Source of the DNA: Psychroflexus halocasei
Lineage (GTDB): Bacteria; Bacteroidota; Bacteroidia; Flavobacteriales; Flavobacteriaceae
Assembly: GCF_900107595.1 (NCBI RefSeq)
Contig: NZ_FNQF01000010.1
Coordinates: 1 to 59,241, forward strand
Length of the DNA stretch: 59,241 nt
Direction: 5' to 3'
The notes beneath the pieces are model-generated. The model searched no databases, had not been told where the DNA came from, and worked only from the letters and a program-made list of their open reading frames with translations. Positions 27,432 through 36,614 of this stretch are shown here, piece after piece. Within the stretch, counting starts at the first letter, position 1. Every line of letters begins with the position of its first letter. The translations under genes and the position numbers were made by a program.

Positions 27432-28367
27432 ATGAATGTAACAAACGCACATCAAAATATTATGTTTTCAGTCGTTATTCCTGTTCATAATAAATCACCT
27501 CATTTAGAGCGCTCTATAAACTCGGTACTGAATCAAACCTATAAAGGCTTTGAGTTGATCTTGGTAGATGATGCCTCTACAGACGGTTCCTCCGAAAAAT
27601 TAGAAGAATTTCAAGATGAAAACATAAGACTTTTTACTAGGAATACTCCAGGGCCAGGAGGCTATGCCGCTAGAAATCTTGGAATTAAAGAAGCCCGTAG
27701 TGAATGGGTAGCATTTTTAGATGCAGATGATGCTTGGGAGCTTAATTATTTAGAGAATGTTTGTCTAGCTATAAAAAAAGAGCCAACTGCAGAAATTTTT
27801 AGTACAAATTGGGACAACGTTTATTCCTCTAAAGTGGTTAAAAATAATTTTTTTGAAAAATTTGAAGATTTATATGTAAACTTTTCTTTAATTGATTTCT
27901 TTCGAGAAAATTACTTTATTTGGACCAGTGCGGTAACCATTAAAAGATCTCTTCTTATCAAAAGTGAGCTATTTCCAGAAAATAGATGTAAAAGAGGGGG
28001 AGATGTTGATACATGGATCAGGTGTTTGCAATACAGTAAAAAAAATATTTGGATTAATCGTACCTTAGCTCATTATCATAAAAATACCGTAAATCAAGTA
28101 ACAGATAATGCAACAAACCCAGTTAAACAAATATGTGCTTTGGCTACAATTGAAAAAATAAGAGAAGATTCAAATGATAAAAAATTATTAAATTCTATAG
28201 ATTTTTTCTTGTCAAAAGTTGTATATCATAAAATGATCTCCGATTATAGACGAGATTTTAAACCGTCTCTAAAAAAAACAAATATTATACATAATTTAAG
28301 GATGCGATCCCATTTGCTGACAAAATATTTTATTCGTGTAATTTTTTTGGAAAAGAGAAGAAATTAG
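27432..28367 (+). CDS. Family 2 glycosyltransferase
   Basis: A 311-residue cytoplasmic GT-A enzyme. The nucleotide-binding pattern SVVIPVHNKSPHLERSINSV opens the domain (about 13-32), followed by LVDDASTDGS and the metal-binding DADDAW (about 97-102). The C-terminal 90 residues are variable and Lys-rich. The donor and acceptor cannot be told. An internal Met at residue 11 is a possible alternative start. Confidence 0.9.
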   Translation: MNVTNAHQNIMFSVVIPVHNKSPHLERSINSVLNQTYKGFELILVDDASTDGSSEKLEEFQDENIRLFTRNTPGPGGYAARNLGIKEARSEWVAFLDADDAWELNYLENVCLAIKKEPTAEIFSTNWDNVYSSKVVKNNFFEKFEDLYVNFSLIDFFRENYFIWTSAVTIKRSLLIKSELFPENRCKRGGDVDTWIRCLQYSKKNIWINRTLAHYHKNTVNQVTDNATNPVKQICALATIEKIREDSNDKKLLNSIDFFLSKVVYHKMISDYRRDFKPSLKKTNIIHNLRMRSHLLTKYFIRVIFLEKRRN

Positions 28368-28431
28368 ATAGTAGTAAAAGTAATTTTTAGATTTTACTGA
28401 ATAGAAACACCTTTTAATTAAGTTATTAAAT

Positions 28432-29349
28432 ATGTTAGTAGATTTTTTGGATAAAATATATTCTTCTCTAGTGAAGTTAAATAAATTTCAATCTTTCTTA
28501 CGATTTATAATTCGTCGATCGGCTCAACTTATAGTCCCTGTATGGTTTAAATCTATTCCTTCTAGTTCAAATGTTTTGGGAAATAATAATTGTAATAATA
28601 ATGTAACAGTTACACTTACGACTTTTCCTGAGAGGATAAATAAGCTTTGGATAGTTATTGAGTGTTTATTAAGACAAACTAGTACTCCCGATAAAATACT
28701 TATTTGGCTTTCAAAGGAACAATTTCCCAATGGATTTAAAAACATTCCTAAGTCACTAATGCGGTATTTAAACTTAAACTTAATAGAAATATTTTTTGTT
28801 GATGATGATTTACGTTCCCATAAAAAATACTATTATGCTTTTCAGAAATTTCCTCAAGATGTTTTAATAACAATCGATGATGATATTATTTATCCAAGTA
28901 ATATTATATTCGATTTATTAAATTTACACGAACACTACCCAGATACTATTTGTTGTCTCAGAGGTTGGAAAGTTTTACATAATGAGGACGGGGAAATAAT
29001 ACCTTATAAAGATTGGGATAAAATCTCTGGTCTTTTCGGACCCAATTTAAAAATTTTTCACACTAGTGGTGGTGGTACATTGTATCGAACTAATTTTTTT
29101 TCAAAGGAAGTTTTGAATAATGAAGTGTTTATGCAACACTGTTTTTATGCGGATGATGTTTGGCTCAATATTATGGCACAATTAAATAAAACGAAGACAG
29201 TAAAAGGGGAGTATTTCTCAAATCTACTTCCAGTACAAAATGCTTCAAATAAATTGAGTGTCAGTAATGTTGAGCAAGGAGGGAATGATGAACAAATAAA
29301 AGCATTAATAAATTATTATAAAATTAAGGAACATGAAATCTTTTCCTAG
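28432..29349 (+). CDS. GT-A fold glycosyltransferase
   Basis: A 305-residue protein. The core begins near residue 59 (VTVTLTTFPERINKLW), with a metal-binding DDDIIYPSN motif (about 149-157) and the acceptor-side segment FHTSGGGTLYR. This pattern is common in small glycosyltransferases of capsule loci annotated only generally. The N-terminal 55 residues are weakly hydrophobic and could be a membrane-associated tail. Strongly AT-rich like its neighbours. Confidence 0.78.
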   Translation: MLVDFLDKIYSSLVKLNKFQSFLRFIIRRSAQLIVPVWFKSIPSSSNVLGNNNCNNNVTVTLTTFPERINKLWIVIECLLRQTSTPDKILIWLSKEQFPNGFKNIPKSLMRYLNLNLIEIFFVDDDLRSHKKYYYAFQKFPQDVLITIDDDIIYPSNIIFDLLNLHEHYPDTICCLRGWKVLHNEDGEIIPYKDWDKISGLFGPNLKIFHTSGGGTLYRTNFFSKEVLNNEVFMQHCFYADDVWLNIMAQLNKTKTVKGEYFSNLLPVQNASNKLSVSNVEQGGNDEQIKALINYYKIKEHEIFS

Positions 29350-29530
29350 ATATGGATAAAAACATGATTTATTGTTTTTTTTCTAGGGTAATTTTAGTTT
29401 TATAAAAAATGCTTAGATGATTTAAATAAAAAAATTTAATGCAAAGGAGTTTTATAAAAGTTTGTTAATTAAAATTCCAATATTTAGATTGACTTTTTGT
29501 TTTTAAAATTAAATCTTTTAATAAAAAATA
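29350..29530. other. AT-rich spacer before the polymerase gene
   Basis: No gene, repeat array or clear terminator is visible. The stretch is extremely AT-rich. Confidence 0.4.
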
Positions 29531-30655
29531 ATGAAATTAGTAGATTTTTTTAATATTTATTTCTTATCCATATTTGCGTTGGCAATACTTTCTTTTTTTT
29601 TGCTCTTAGAGTATTCAAAAAATAGAAGGTATCCAAAAATTGCAGATAATTTCTTCTTTTTATTAGGCATACTTTTTTATGTTTTTTTTTTCGGTTTAAG
29701 GTCAGAAAATATAGGAACAGACACTCCAGCTTACCTACGTGATTTTGATGTACTTTCAAATTTCACAAAGTTTGAATATGCCTTGAATTTTTCGAAAATA
29801 AATCGTGATAATTTTTTTGTGTTATTTACTTTTTTATCTTCTCAAGTAATCTCTAGAGAAGCTTATCTATGGTTGCTGGCTGCAATCTATATAGGAACGA
29901 TTTATTTTATTATAAAGAAATTAACTTCTAAAGGACGTTTGTTCTTTCTTTTTTCTTTTTTGTGTTTTGGATTTTTCTATAGTATGGGGATAAATATATT
30001 GCGAAATGGTATTTCGGGTATGCTTTGTCTGCTGGGCGTACTTTATTTATTGCAAATTGGCCGAAAGACAGATAATTTTATATCTAGAAATATAAAGGGA
30101 TTTACTCTTTTACTCGTTGGTTCTATGTTCCATTCCTCAGGATTAATTTTTTTATTGACATTCTTGGTCGTGCGTTTCGTGAAAATAAAGATAATATGGT
30201 ATTATTTAGGAACTTTAGTTTTTTATGTTTTAGCTTTTTTTAAGTTTAGCGTTTTAAACCTTCCTATTATCGGCCCCATAGTACAAGCAAATGAAAGAAT
30301 GGAGGCTTATATTTCTGGCGAGGCTTCTCAAGAACCTTCTGGTTTTACTATATACGTAATTGTTTTTCAAACTATAGGTCTCATATATGGAGCTTATTTT
30401 GTTTGGAAATATAAAGATGAAGAATATGCCATTGTTAATAAAATTTATCTTGTGTTAAGTTGTGTTTATCTTCTTTTTTTACAGGTTTCTTTTTCAGATA
30501 GGTTTGGTGTTTTTTCTTGGATTTGGCTTCCTTTGATTTTATGTTTTCCTTTTTTTTATCGAGATAAAGTATTAATTAAAAAAGATTTTTTTAAATATTT
30601 GGTAGTGTCCTTCTTTTATCTGTTTCTAACATATTATCGATTAGAATTGGATTAA
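29531..30655 (+). CDS. wzy: EpsG family protein, probable polysaccharide polymerase (Wzy)
   Basis: A 374-residue membrane protein with about ten hydrophobic segments. The first periplasmic loop carries FFGLRSENIGTDTPAYL, the conserved GxDxxxY-type motif of EpsG/Wzy proteins, and GINILRNGISGMLCLLG is also family-like. Together with Wzx, Wzc and Wza it completes a Wzy-dependent pathway. Wzy proteins are poorly conserved, so assignment rests on topology, this motif and context. Confidence 0.83.
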   Translation: MKLVDFFNIYFLSIFALAILSFFLLLEYSKNRRYPKIADNFFFLLGILFYVFFFGLRSENIGTDTPAYLRDFDVLSNFTKFEYALNFSKINRDNFFVLFTFLSSQVISREAYLWLLAAIYIGTIYFIIKKLTSKGRLFFLFSFLCFGFFYSMGINILRNGISGMLCLLGVLYLLQIGRKTDNFISRNIKGFTLLLVGSMFHSSGLIFLLTFLVVRFVKIKIIWYYLGTLVFYVLAFFKFSVLNLPIIGPIVQANERMEAYISGEASQEPSGFTIYVIVFQTIGLIYGAYFVWKYKDEEYAIVNKIYLVLSCVYLLFLQVSFSDRFGVFSWIWLPLILCFPFFYRDKVLIKKDFFKYLVVSFFYLFLTYYRLELD

Positions 30656-30740
30656 GAATACAATAACTAGTATCTACAAGTAAGTTTTCAATTAGTTTTA
30701 AAACTTAGATGAATATTTCATTAAAGTAAACTCTATAAAA

Positions 30741-31829
30741 ATGAAGAAAATAATAGTTTTAAGTTTTTGCCTTATGTTTTATATAACAGGATGTTTTGGA
30801 CAAAATAAGGATATTTTAGACGAGAATACTGCATACTCTTATGAAGTCTTGAGTAAAATGTCATTAGAAAATAATGCGTATAATTTTATCGCAATGGGTT
30901 ATTTATTAAATGCTAATAATATCATGTATTTAAAAACAAAGGATACTACTTATTTGTCAAAAAACTTAAAATTAGTAGAGAATGTTCTTAAAAGTTACGT
31001 ACCTAATCAGAAAAATAGCAAGAATTGGACGATTCAGGTTTCTAAAAATAATGGAAACTTTAAACATAACGGTTCAGAATCAATTGTTTTTGAGGGGTAT
31101 TTTTTTAGATATGTAGGGCAATTTTTATATATAATTCATAATAATAATCTATTTAAAAGTAAACAACCATCAATATTTAATGGTTTGAAATATTCTTTTG
31201 ACAAATGGAACAAAATTAGTGTTAAGAGACACGGCGATCAGTCTAACTTGTTTCATCAACGCTTCCATATTTCTGCCACTTGGGCAGAAGTCGCTTTGTA
31301 TCTAGATTGTATGGGGGCGCAAAAGCCTTATTATTATTCATTCTATAGCACTTTTGACGAACAATTAGCAGGTGCTCTTATTGAGAAAAAATTTAATGAT
31401 CATCCTTACTATATTTGGAATAGCACTTATCGCAACCGCTTTACAAATGCTTTGAAGAAAAGAAAATCTAATCCAAATATTATCCAGGATGTTACTCATG
31501 GCAACCATGTAGTAGAATATGTTTTAACCGCTGTTAAATTAGGAAGTGAGACTTGGTCGAAAGAAGACTTAAAAAAATTTAGTAATACTATTTTGTATAG
31601 TATGTATAACAACATGGAACATAGATTCAGCGACAATGTCGATGGAAGTTTCTCGAAAAATGAAAGTTTTCAAAATACAGGCTGGAAAGTTTCTGATGGT
31701 TGGATAAAATTAATACCCTATGATGAAGAATTGGCTGTTTTATTTAAAAATTTTTATAAAAAAAACCAATTAAAAATAAAGAACAGTTCTTTATCCTTAC
31801 AATTCCAAGCTAATTTATATAACGAGTGA
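30741..31829 (+). CDS. Unassigned lipoprotein, possible helical-toroid polysaccharide enzyme
   Basis: A 362-residue protein with a lipoprotein signal peptide (ITGC, Cys18). The rest is mostly helical with conserved-looking aromatic and His clusters, such as LFHQRFHISATWAEVALYLD and DVTHGNHVVEYVLTAVKLGS. Spacing of helices and His/Tyr pairs recalls alpha/alpha-toroid lyases or hydrolases that trim exported polymers, as AlgL does in alginate loci. That is an inference; I do not recognise a family. It lies between the polymerase and a GT4 gene and overlaps the latter by 4 bases. Confidence 0.6.
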   Translation: MKKIIVLSFCLMFYITGCFGQNKDILDENTAYSYEVLSKMSLENNAYNFIAMGYLLNANNIMYLKTKDTTYLSKNLKLVENVLKSYVPNQKNSKNWTIQVSKNNGNFKHNGSESIVFEGYFFRYVGQFLYIIHNNNLFKSKQPSIFNGLKYSFDKWNKISVKRHGDQSNLFHQRFHISATWAEVALYLDCMGAQKPYYYSFYSTFDEQLAGALIEKKFNDHPYYIWNSTYRNRFTNALKKRKSNPNIIQDVTHGNHVVEYVLTAVKLGSETWSKEDLKKFSNTILYSMYNNMEHRFSDNVDGSFSKNESFQNTGWKVSDGWIKLIPYDEELAVLFKNFYKKNQLKIKNSSLSLQFQANLYNE

Positions 31830-32941
31830 TTTTACAAATTGCAAACGACTATTCAGGCTCAACAGTTTATAAAAGCCTTGCACAAGCCTTAGATGAAAAA
31901 GGCCTAACACAGGTTATTTATACATCAATTCGGGAGAAATCTTTAATTGGCAAGAATAAAATAGACTTTAAAGATCCGAACTCGAAAATCATCTACAGCC
32001 CCATACTTAATTCACATACCGATCGTATTTTTTATAAGCAAAAAATAAAAAAAATACTGAAAGATGTAGATTCTAAAATTGATGTACAAACAATAAGCTG
32101 TATTCACGCACATACTTGGTATAGCGATGGTGGGGTAGCTTATGAGTTAAGTAAGAAATACAATATTCCTTACATCATAGCCATAAGAAATACAGATTTG
32201 AATTTGTTTTGGAAATTACCCCATTTAAAAAAATATGGATTAGAGATTTTAAAAAATGCTTCTCGTGTTATTTTAATTTCGAAAACATATAAGGATAGAG
32301 TGCTCCGTGATTCAAAGATAAAACCGCTTATACATTCAAAATACAGTTTTATTCCTAATGGGATTGATGACTTTTGGATTCAAAATAGGGAAGAACGAAA
32401 AGAAAGCATCCCTAATATCCCCAAATTACTTTTTATAGGTAAGTTTTCACCTGGTAAGAACGTGATGAGACTAATCCAAGCAGTTGAAAGTTTAAAAAAA
32501 CAGGGTATTCCCTGTGAATTAAACCTTATTGGAGGCGGTGGAAAAGCTGAAACAAAAATTTTAGAATTTATTAAAAATAAAAAAAATATCACTTTTCATG
32601 GTAAAATATTCGATAAGGAACGGCTTAAAGAATTTTATATACGTTCAGATATATATACCATGCCTTCTAAAGCCGAAACTTTTGGATTAGTTTACATTGA
32701 GGCGCTATCACAAGGAATCCCAGTTGTTTTTACCAAGAATGAAGGAATTGATGGTCTTTATAAAAGGAATATAGGAGAAGCTGTTGATTATAATAGTGTA
32801 GAAAGTATAGCCAATGGCATTAGAAGAATAATTATCAATTATAATAATTATAATTTTAGCCCTAAAGAAATCATCAAAAATCATGAGTGGAAGGAAATAG
32901 CAATCGAATACATTCAGATTTATAAAGCAATCACAATATAA
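31826..32941 (+). CDS. Family 4 glycosyltransferase
   Basis: A 371-residue GT-B enzyme starting at GTG inside the stop codon region of the preceding gene. The C-terminal Rossmann domain has KLLFIGKFSPGKNVMRLIQA (about 195-214) and the donor-site pattern MPSKAETFGLVYIEAL with the E-x7-E glutamates. Donor unknown. Translational coupling to the lipoprotein upstream is likely. Confidence 0.88.
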   Translation: MILQIANDYSGSTVYKSLAQALDEKGLTQVIYTSIREKSLIGKNKIDFKDPNSKIIYSPILNSHTDRIFYKQKIKKILKDVDSKIDVQTISCIHAHTWYSDGGVAYELSKKYNIPYIIAIRNTDLNLFWKLPHLKKYGLEILKNASRVILISKTYKDRVLRDSKIKPLIHSKYSFIPNGIDDFWIQNREERKESIPNIPKLLFIGKFSPGKNVMRLIQAVESLKKQGIPCELNLIGGGGKAETKILEFIKNKKNITFHGKIFDKERLKEFYIRSDIYTMPSKAETFGLVYIEALSQGIPVVFTKNEGIDGLYKRNIGEAVDYNSVESIANGIRRIIINYNNYNFSPKEIIKNHEWKEIAIEYIQIYKAITI

Positions 32942-33006
32942 AACTATATTTTTGTTTTATAGATTAAATTTACAGCTATACCTTAAAATATCTAGTTTAA
33001 AAAGAC

Positions 33007-34197
33007 ATGCACATACTTTATATCCATCAATACTTTAAAACCCCAGCTGAACCGGGGGGTACACGCTCATATTGGATAGCTCAAAAATTAATAGAAAAGG
33101 GGCATAAAGTAACCATGCTAAGCACTTCCTCTTCCATTACTAACTCACAGGAGGAGCAGTTTATTGATGGGATTCGAGTTATTTATGTGAAAGTGCCTTA
33201 TGATCAAAAGATGTCTATTGCCGCACGGGTAAAGTCTTTTGTGAGTTTTATGCTAAAGTCTACACGATTAGCAAAAGGGGTTAAGGGTGTAGATTTAGTG
33301 TTAGCAACTTCAACGCCACTAACGGTTGGCTTTCCTGCATTAATATTGAAAAAATTCAAAAGTATACCCTACGTTTTCGAGGTGCGCGATTTATGGCCAG
33401 AGGTGCCTATACAAATGGGTGGTTTAAACAACCCTATATTAAAAAAATTAGCCATTGCTTTTGAAAAAACTATTTATAAAAATGCTACACATATTGTAAC
33501 ACTTTCCCCAGGTATGGCTGAAGGAGTTATCAAATATGAAGCAAAAAGTAAGGTGAGTATGATCCCTAATATGGCAAAAATTGATGCGTTTTGGCCACGA
33601 GGAGTTAATGATGATTTAAGAGAAGAATTAGGATTAAAAAAAGATAGTTTTAAAATGATTCATTTTGGAGCTTTGGGCTTGGCCAATGATGCCATGAATA
33701 TCATAAGAGGAGCAGAACTTTTAAAAGAGGATCTTACCGTAGAGTTCATTTTTATAGGCGGGGGATCAACAGAGGAAGAATTAAAAGCCTATTGCAAAAA
33801 GAACGCTTTAAATAATGTGCACTTTCTAGGGAGATTTCCAATGGAGAAGACCTCAGAGATTGTAAATTTATGTGATGTCTCTATGGTGAGCTTTAAAGAT
33901 CTTTCCATACTTTATACCAATTCCCCCAATAAGTTATTTGATTCATTGTCGGCAGGGAAGCCTCTTATCGTCAATTCAGCAGGATGGACAAAAAATATGG
34001 TTGAAGAACATAAGTGTGGGTATTATGTAAATCCCAGTAATCCGGAAGAACTGAAAGATTGTATTAAGTATTTACAAAGTACGCCAACTGTTCTTCAGAA
34101 AATGGGTAAGAACTCGCGTCAACTGGCTGAAAAAAAATATGATAAATCTATTTTGTGCTCAGAATTCGCTGAGCTAATCAATACTATAAAATTATAA
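33007..34197 (+). CDS. Family 4 glycosyltransferase (WbuB-like)
   Basis: A 396-residue GT-B enzyme. The N-terminus MHILYIHQYFKTPAEPGGTR and the FEVRDLWPE block are typical of the WbuB-like GT4 subgroup, which includes FucNAc-type transferases. The C-terminal donor domain carries FIGGGSTEEEL and the NSPNKLFDSLSAGKPLI segment. It ends 3 bases before the second UDP-glucose dehydrogenase gene. Confidence 0.88.
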   Translation: MHILYIHQYFKTPAEPGGTRSYWIAQKLIEKGHKVTMLSTSSSITNSQEEQFIDGIRVIYVKVPYDQKMSIAARVKSFVSFMLKSTRLAKGVKGVDLVLATSTPLTVGFPALILKKFKSIPYVFEVRDLWPEVPIQMGGLNNPILKKLAIAFEKTIYKNATHIVTLSPGMAEGVIKYEAKSKVSMIPNMAKIDAFWPRGVNDDLREELGLKKDSFKMIHFGALGLANDAMNIIRGAELLKEDLTVEFIFIGGGSTEEELKAYCKKNALNNVHFLGRFPMEKTSEIVNLCDVSMVSFKDLSILYTNSPNKLFDSLSAGKPLIVNSAGWTKNMVEEHKCGYYVNPSNPEELKDCIKYLQSTPTVLQKMGKNSRQLAEKKYDKSILCSEFAELINTIKL

Positions 34198-34200
34198 AAA

Positions 34201-35592
34201 ATGGAAATTAAAAAAATATGTTGTATCGGTGCGGGCTATGTAGGAGGGCCAACCATGTCTGTGATTGCCCAGCAATGTCCCCATATTCAAGTTACTGTGG
34301 TCGATTTAAACCAAGAGCGTATTGCGGCTTGGAATGATTCAAATTTAGAGAATCTTCCTATTTATGAGCCAGGTTTAAGTGATGTGGTTAAAGAGGCAAG
34401 AGGTCGTAATCTTTTTTTTTCTACAGAAATTGAGAAAGCAATCCATGAAGCCGATACCATCTTTATATCGGTAAATACGCCCACAAAAACCTATGGAAAA
34501 GGGAAAGGACTCGCGGCAGATTTAAAATGGATAGAGCTTTGTGCTAGACAAATAGCTAAAGTAAGTACCACAGATAAAATAATTGTTGAAAAATCAACTT
34601 TACCTGTAAGAACGGCCAGCACCATAAAAGATATTTTAAAGCATACAGGCAATGGGGTAAATTTCCAGATTTTATCCAACCCTGAATTTTTAGCAGAAGG
34701 TACTGCGGTTCAGGATCTATTAAAACCTGACCGTGTTCTAATTGGGGGTGATCAATCCGAAAAAGGAAAAGAAGCTATTCAGGCTTTAGTAGAGGTTTAC
34801 GAGCGTTGGATACCTCGTGAGCGCGTGCTAACTACGAACCTTTGGTCTTCTGAATTGTCAAAATTAACGGCGAATGCTTTCTTAGCCCAGCGGGTTTCAT
34901 CCATTAATTCTTTATCAGAACTTTGTGAACGTACAGAAGCAGATATAAGTGAAGTTTCACGTGCTATTGGTACAGACAGTCGTATTGGTCCTAAGTTCTT
35001 AAAAGCCTCTGTAGGTTTTGGAGGCTCTTGTTTTCAAAAAGATATCTTAAACCTAGTATATATATGTAGAACTTATGGATTAACTGAGGTGGCGGAGTAT
35101 TGGGAACAAGTGATTAAAATAAATGACCATCAAAAAAGACGTTTTGCGACTCAAATTATTACCAACTTATACAATACAGTTAATGCTAAGAAAATAACCT
35201 TCCTAGGTTGGGCATTTAAAAAAGATACCAATGACACAAGAGAGTCTGCTGCGATTTATGTGGCCGACCACTTGCTGTTTGAAAAAGCAAAGCTATCGGT
35301 TTATGATCCAAAAGTAACCGAGCAACAAATGTTAGCAGATTTAGATTATTTGAATACCCGTAGTGCGCAAGAGAATCAGGAACTGGTGACTGTAGAACAA
35401 GATCCCTATGAAGCCTGTGAAGACTCGCATGCCATTGCGGTTTTGACAGAATGGGATGAATTTAAAGACTATGACTGGCAGCGGATTTATGATAAGATGT
35501 TAAAGCCAGCTCACATTTTTGATGGTCGTAATATTTTAGATAAAGAACAGCTGGAGAAAATTGGTTTTAAAGTGTTTAGTATTGGAAGTTAA
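34201..35592 (+). CDS. ugd: UDP-glucose 6-dehydrogenase, copy 2
   Basis: A 463-residue enzyme highly similar to that at 16246: same NAD motif GAGYVGGPT, same [11 protein letters not shown] block, catalytic Cys277 in [10 protein letters not shown]. By eye the two differ at many synonymous and some non-synonymous sites, so the duplication is not recent. It is the last intact gene of the cluster's long plus-strand run; repeat and relic DNA begins right after it. Confidence 0.94.
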   Translation: MEIKKICCIGAGYVGGPTMSVIAQQCPHIQVTVVDLNQERIAAWNDSNLENLPIYEPGLSDVVKEARGRNLFFSTEIEKAIHEADTIFISVNTPTKTYGKGKGLAADLKWIELCARQIAKVSTTDKIIVEKSTLPVRTASTIKDILKHTGNGVNFQILSNPEFLAEGTAVQDLLKPDRVLIGGDQSEKGKEAIQALVEVYERWIPRERVLTTNLWSSELSKLTANAFLAQRVSSINSLSELCERTEADISEVSRAIGTDSRIGPKFLKASVGFGGSCFQKDILNLVYICRTYGLTEVAEYWEQVIKINDHQKRRFATQIITNLYNTVNAKKITFLGWAFKKDTNDTRESAAIYVADHLLFEKAKLSVYDPKVTEQQMLADLDYLNTRSAQENQELVTVEQDPYEACEDSHAIAVLTEWDEFKDYDWQRIYDKMLKPAHIFDGRNILDKEQLEKIGFKVFSIGS

Positions 35593-35649
35593 ATGAAGTA
35601 ACCAAAAAATAGGCAAGCAATTAGTGAATTTGATTAAATATTTTGAAAA

Positions 35650-35693
35650 CAAGTGAACCAGTTGACCAGTAAACCAGTGTACAAGTCAACCAG
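35650..35693. repeat. Short-period (8-base) ACCAG repeat tract
   Basis: ACCAGTTG, ACCAGTAA, ACCAGTGT, ACAAGTCA, ACCAGTAG read as degenerate 8-base words (about 35657-35696). This differs from the 7-base period seen elsewhere. Confidence 0.5.
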
Positions 35694-35695
35694 TA

Positions 35696-35775
35696 GATAT
35701 AGAGGTTTGGAAGAATTCTATTAATTTTGTGACTCAGCTTTATCGAGAAACACAGGAATTTTCTGCAAACAGAAC
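35696..35775 (+). pseudogene. Relic of a four-helix-bundle gene (N-terminal part)
   Basis: In frame from 35696 the DNA reads DIEVWKNSINFVTQLYRET, then QEFSAN. This is the family's conserved opening (compare DLDVWKESMKLTSLAY at 50955), after which similarity is lost. There is no start codon in frame close upstream. It is a truncated copy just ahead of another, interrupted family member. Confidence 0.6.
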
Positions 35776-35834
35776 GTTACGGGTTAACAGGTTAGCGAGT
35801 TATAAACCTAAGACCTTAATTTAAAAAAGAGAAA

Positions 35835-35996
35835 ATGTCAAAAATTAATACCTTTGAAGAATTAAAAGTTTGGCAAACGAGTAGGACATTGAATAAACGA
35901 ATGTTCGAAATATTTAGAACCAAACAAGATAAAAATACGGGATTTTTAATCAATCATATGTTTAAAACCAGTGGTAGTATTATGGATAATACTTGA
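35835..35996 (+). pseudogene. Four-helix-bundle gene, 5' part, interrupted by a GIY-YIG element
   Basis: Fifty-three codons open with MSKINTFEELKVWQTSRTL and run to FKTSGSIMDNT, then hit a stop that belongs to the inserted element (35993-36284). The family normally continues MDN-IAEGFER. The missing part resumes at 36285 in an open frame. It is one host gene split in two. Confidence 0.85.
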
Positions 35997-36284
35997 CCTG
36001 TGAAATTAATTCAAATCATTATGGGAGGTTTTTTCTATGTTTATATTTTGAAAAGTGAAGTTGATGGTAAAAACTATACAGGTTATACGAAAGATTTGAA
36101 TTTACGATTTAACCAGCACAATAATGGCTATGTAGAATCTACAAAAAATCGTAGGCCTTTAAAATTAATTTATTTTGAAGCTTGTTTATCCCAAAATGAT
36201 GCATTAAAAAGAGAAAAATACCTTAAAACACATTATGGTAAAATGTTTTTAAAAAAAAGACTCAAATCGTATTTCACAGGTTAA
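35993..36284 (+). mobile_element. Mini-element carrying a GIY-YIG gene, with terminal inverted repeats
   Basis: The ends are TTGACCTGTGAAAT (35993-36006) and ATTTCACAGGTTAA (36271-36284), inverted repeats matching at 13 of 14 positions. The 292-base unit holds one gene and splits a four-helix-bundle gene exactly at a conserved motif. AC before and AC after could be a 2-base target duplication. The stop codon of the GIY-YIG gene is formed by the right terminal repeat. Confidence 0.7.
36021..36284 (+). CDS. GIY-YIG family endonuclease-like protein
   Basis: An 87-residue single-domain protein. YVYILKS (6-12) and YTGYTKDL (19-26) are the GIY and YIG elements, Arg29 is the catalytic arginine and Glu66 in KREKYLK the metal ligand. 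The ATG at 36021 is chosen because the family begins a few residues before the YVYIL motif; a GTG at 36000 lies inside the terminal repeat. Small GIY-YIG proteins of this UvrC-like type are abundant in Bacteroidota, with no settled role. Here it is the only gene of a small inserted element, so it may act in its own mobility. Confidence 0.87.
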   Translation: MGGFFYVYILKSEVDGKNYTGYTKDLNLRFNQHNNGYVESTKNRRPLKLIYFEACLSQNDALKREKYLKTHYGKMFLKKRLKSYFTG

Positions 36285-36545
36285 ACAGAAGGCTTTGAGC
36301 GTGATGGGACTAAGGAATTTAAACACTTTTTGTCAATTTCGAAAGGAAGTGCTGGGGAATTAAGGTCTCAGTTCTTTAGAGCTTTAGATATTGATGTAAT
36401 TAATCAAACCGAATTTGAAGAATTGAATATGATGACAACTATTATTGGAAAACAATTAGGGGCATTTATGAATTATTTAAAGTCAACAACTATTAAAGGT
36501 AAAAAATTTTCAGAACCCAGTGAAGATTATGAGTTGCTGAGTTAG
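36285..36545 (+). pseudogene. Four-helix-bundle gene, 3' part
   Basis: Directly after the element the frame reads TEGFERDGTKEFKHFLSIS and continues to GELRSQFFRALDID and a normal C-terminus, ending ELLS-stop. Joined to the 5' part it would give a family member of about 140 residues. A TTG at 36330 could in theory start a 71-residue fragment, but there is no reason to think it is a gene of its own. Confidence 0.85.
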
Positions 36546-36614
36546 GACGTTGTCACACTCTCCCTTTAACGAACCCAAAACCCGTAACTCGCAACCCGTA
36601 ACCCAAAAACACTC
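36546..36614. repeat. Short heptad tract before the sugar transferase gene
   Basis: CCCGTAA CTCGCAA CCCGTAA CCCAAAA is in period 7 (36580-36607), ending 7 bases before the ATG. Confidence 0.6.
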
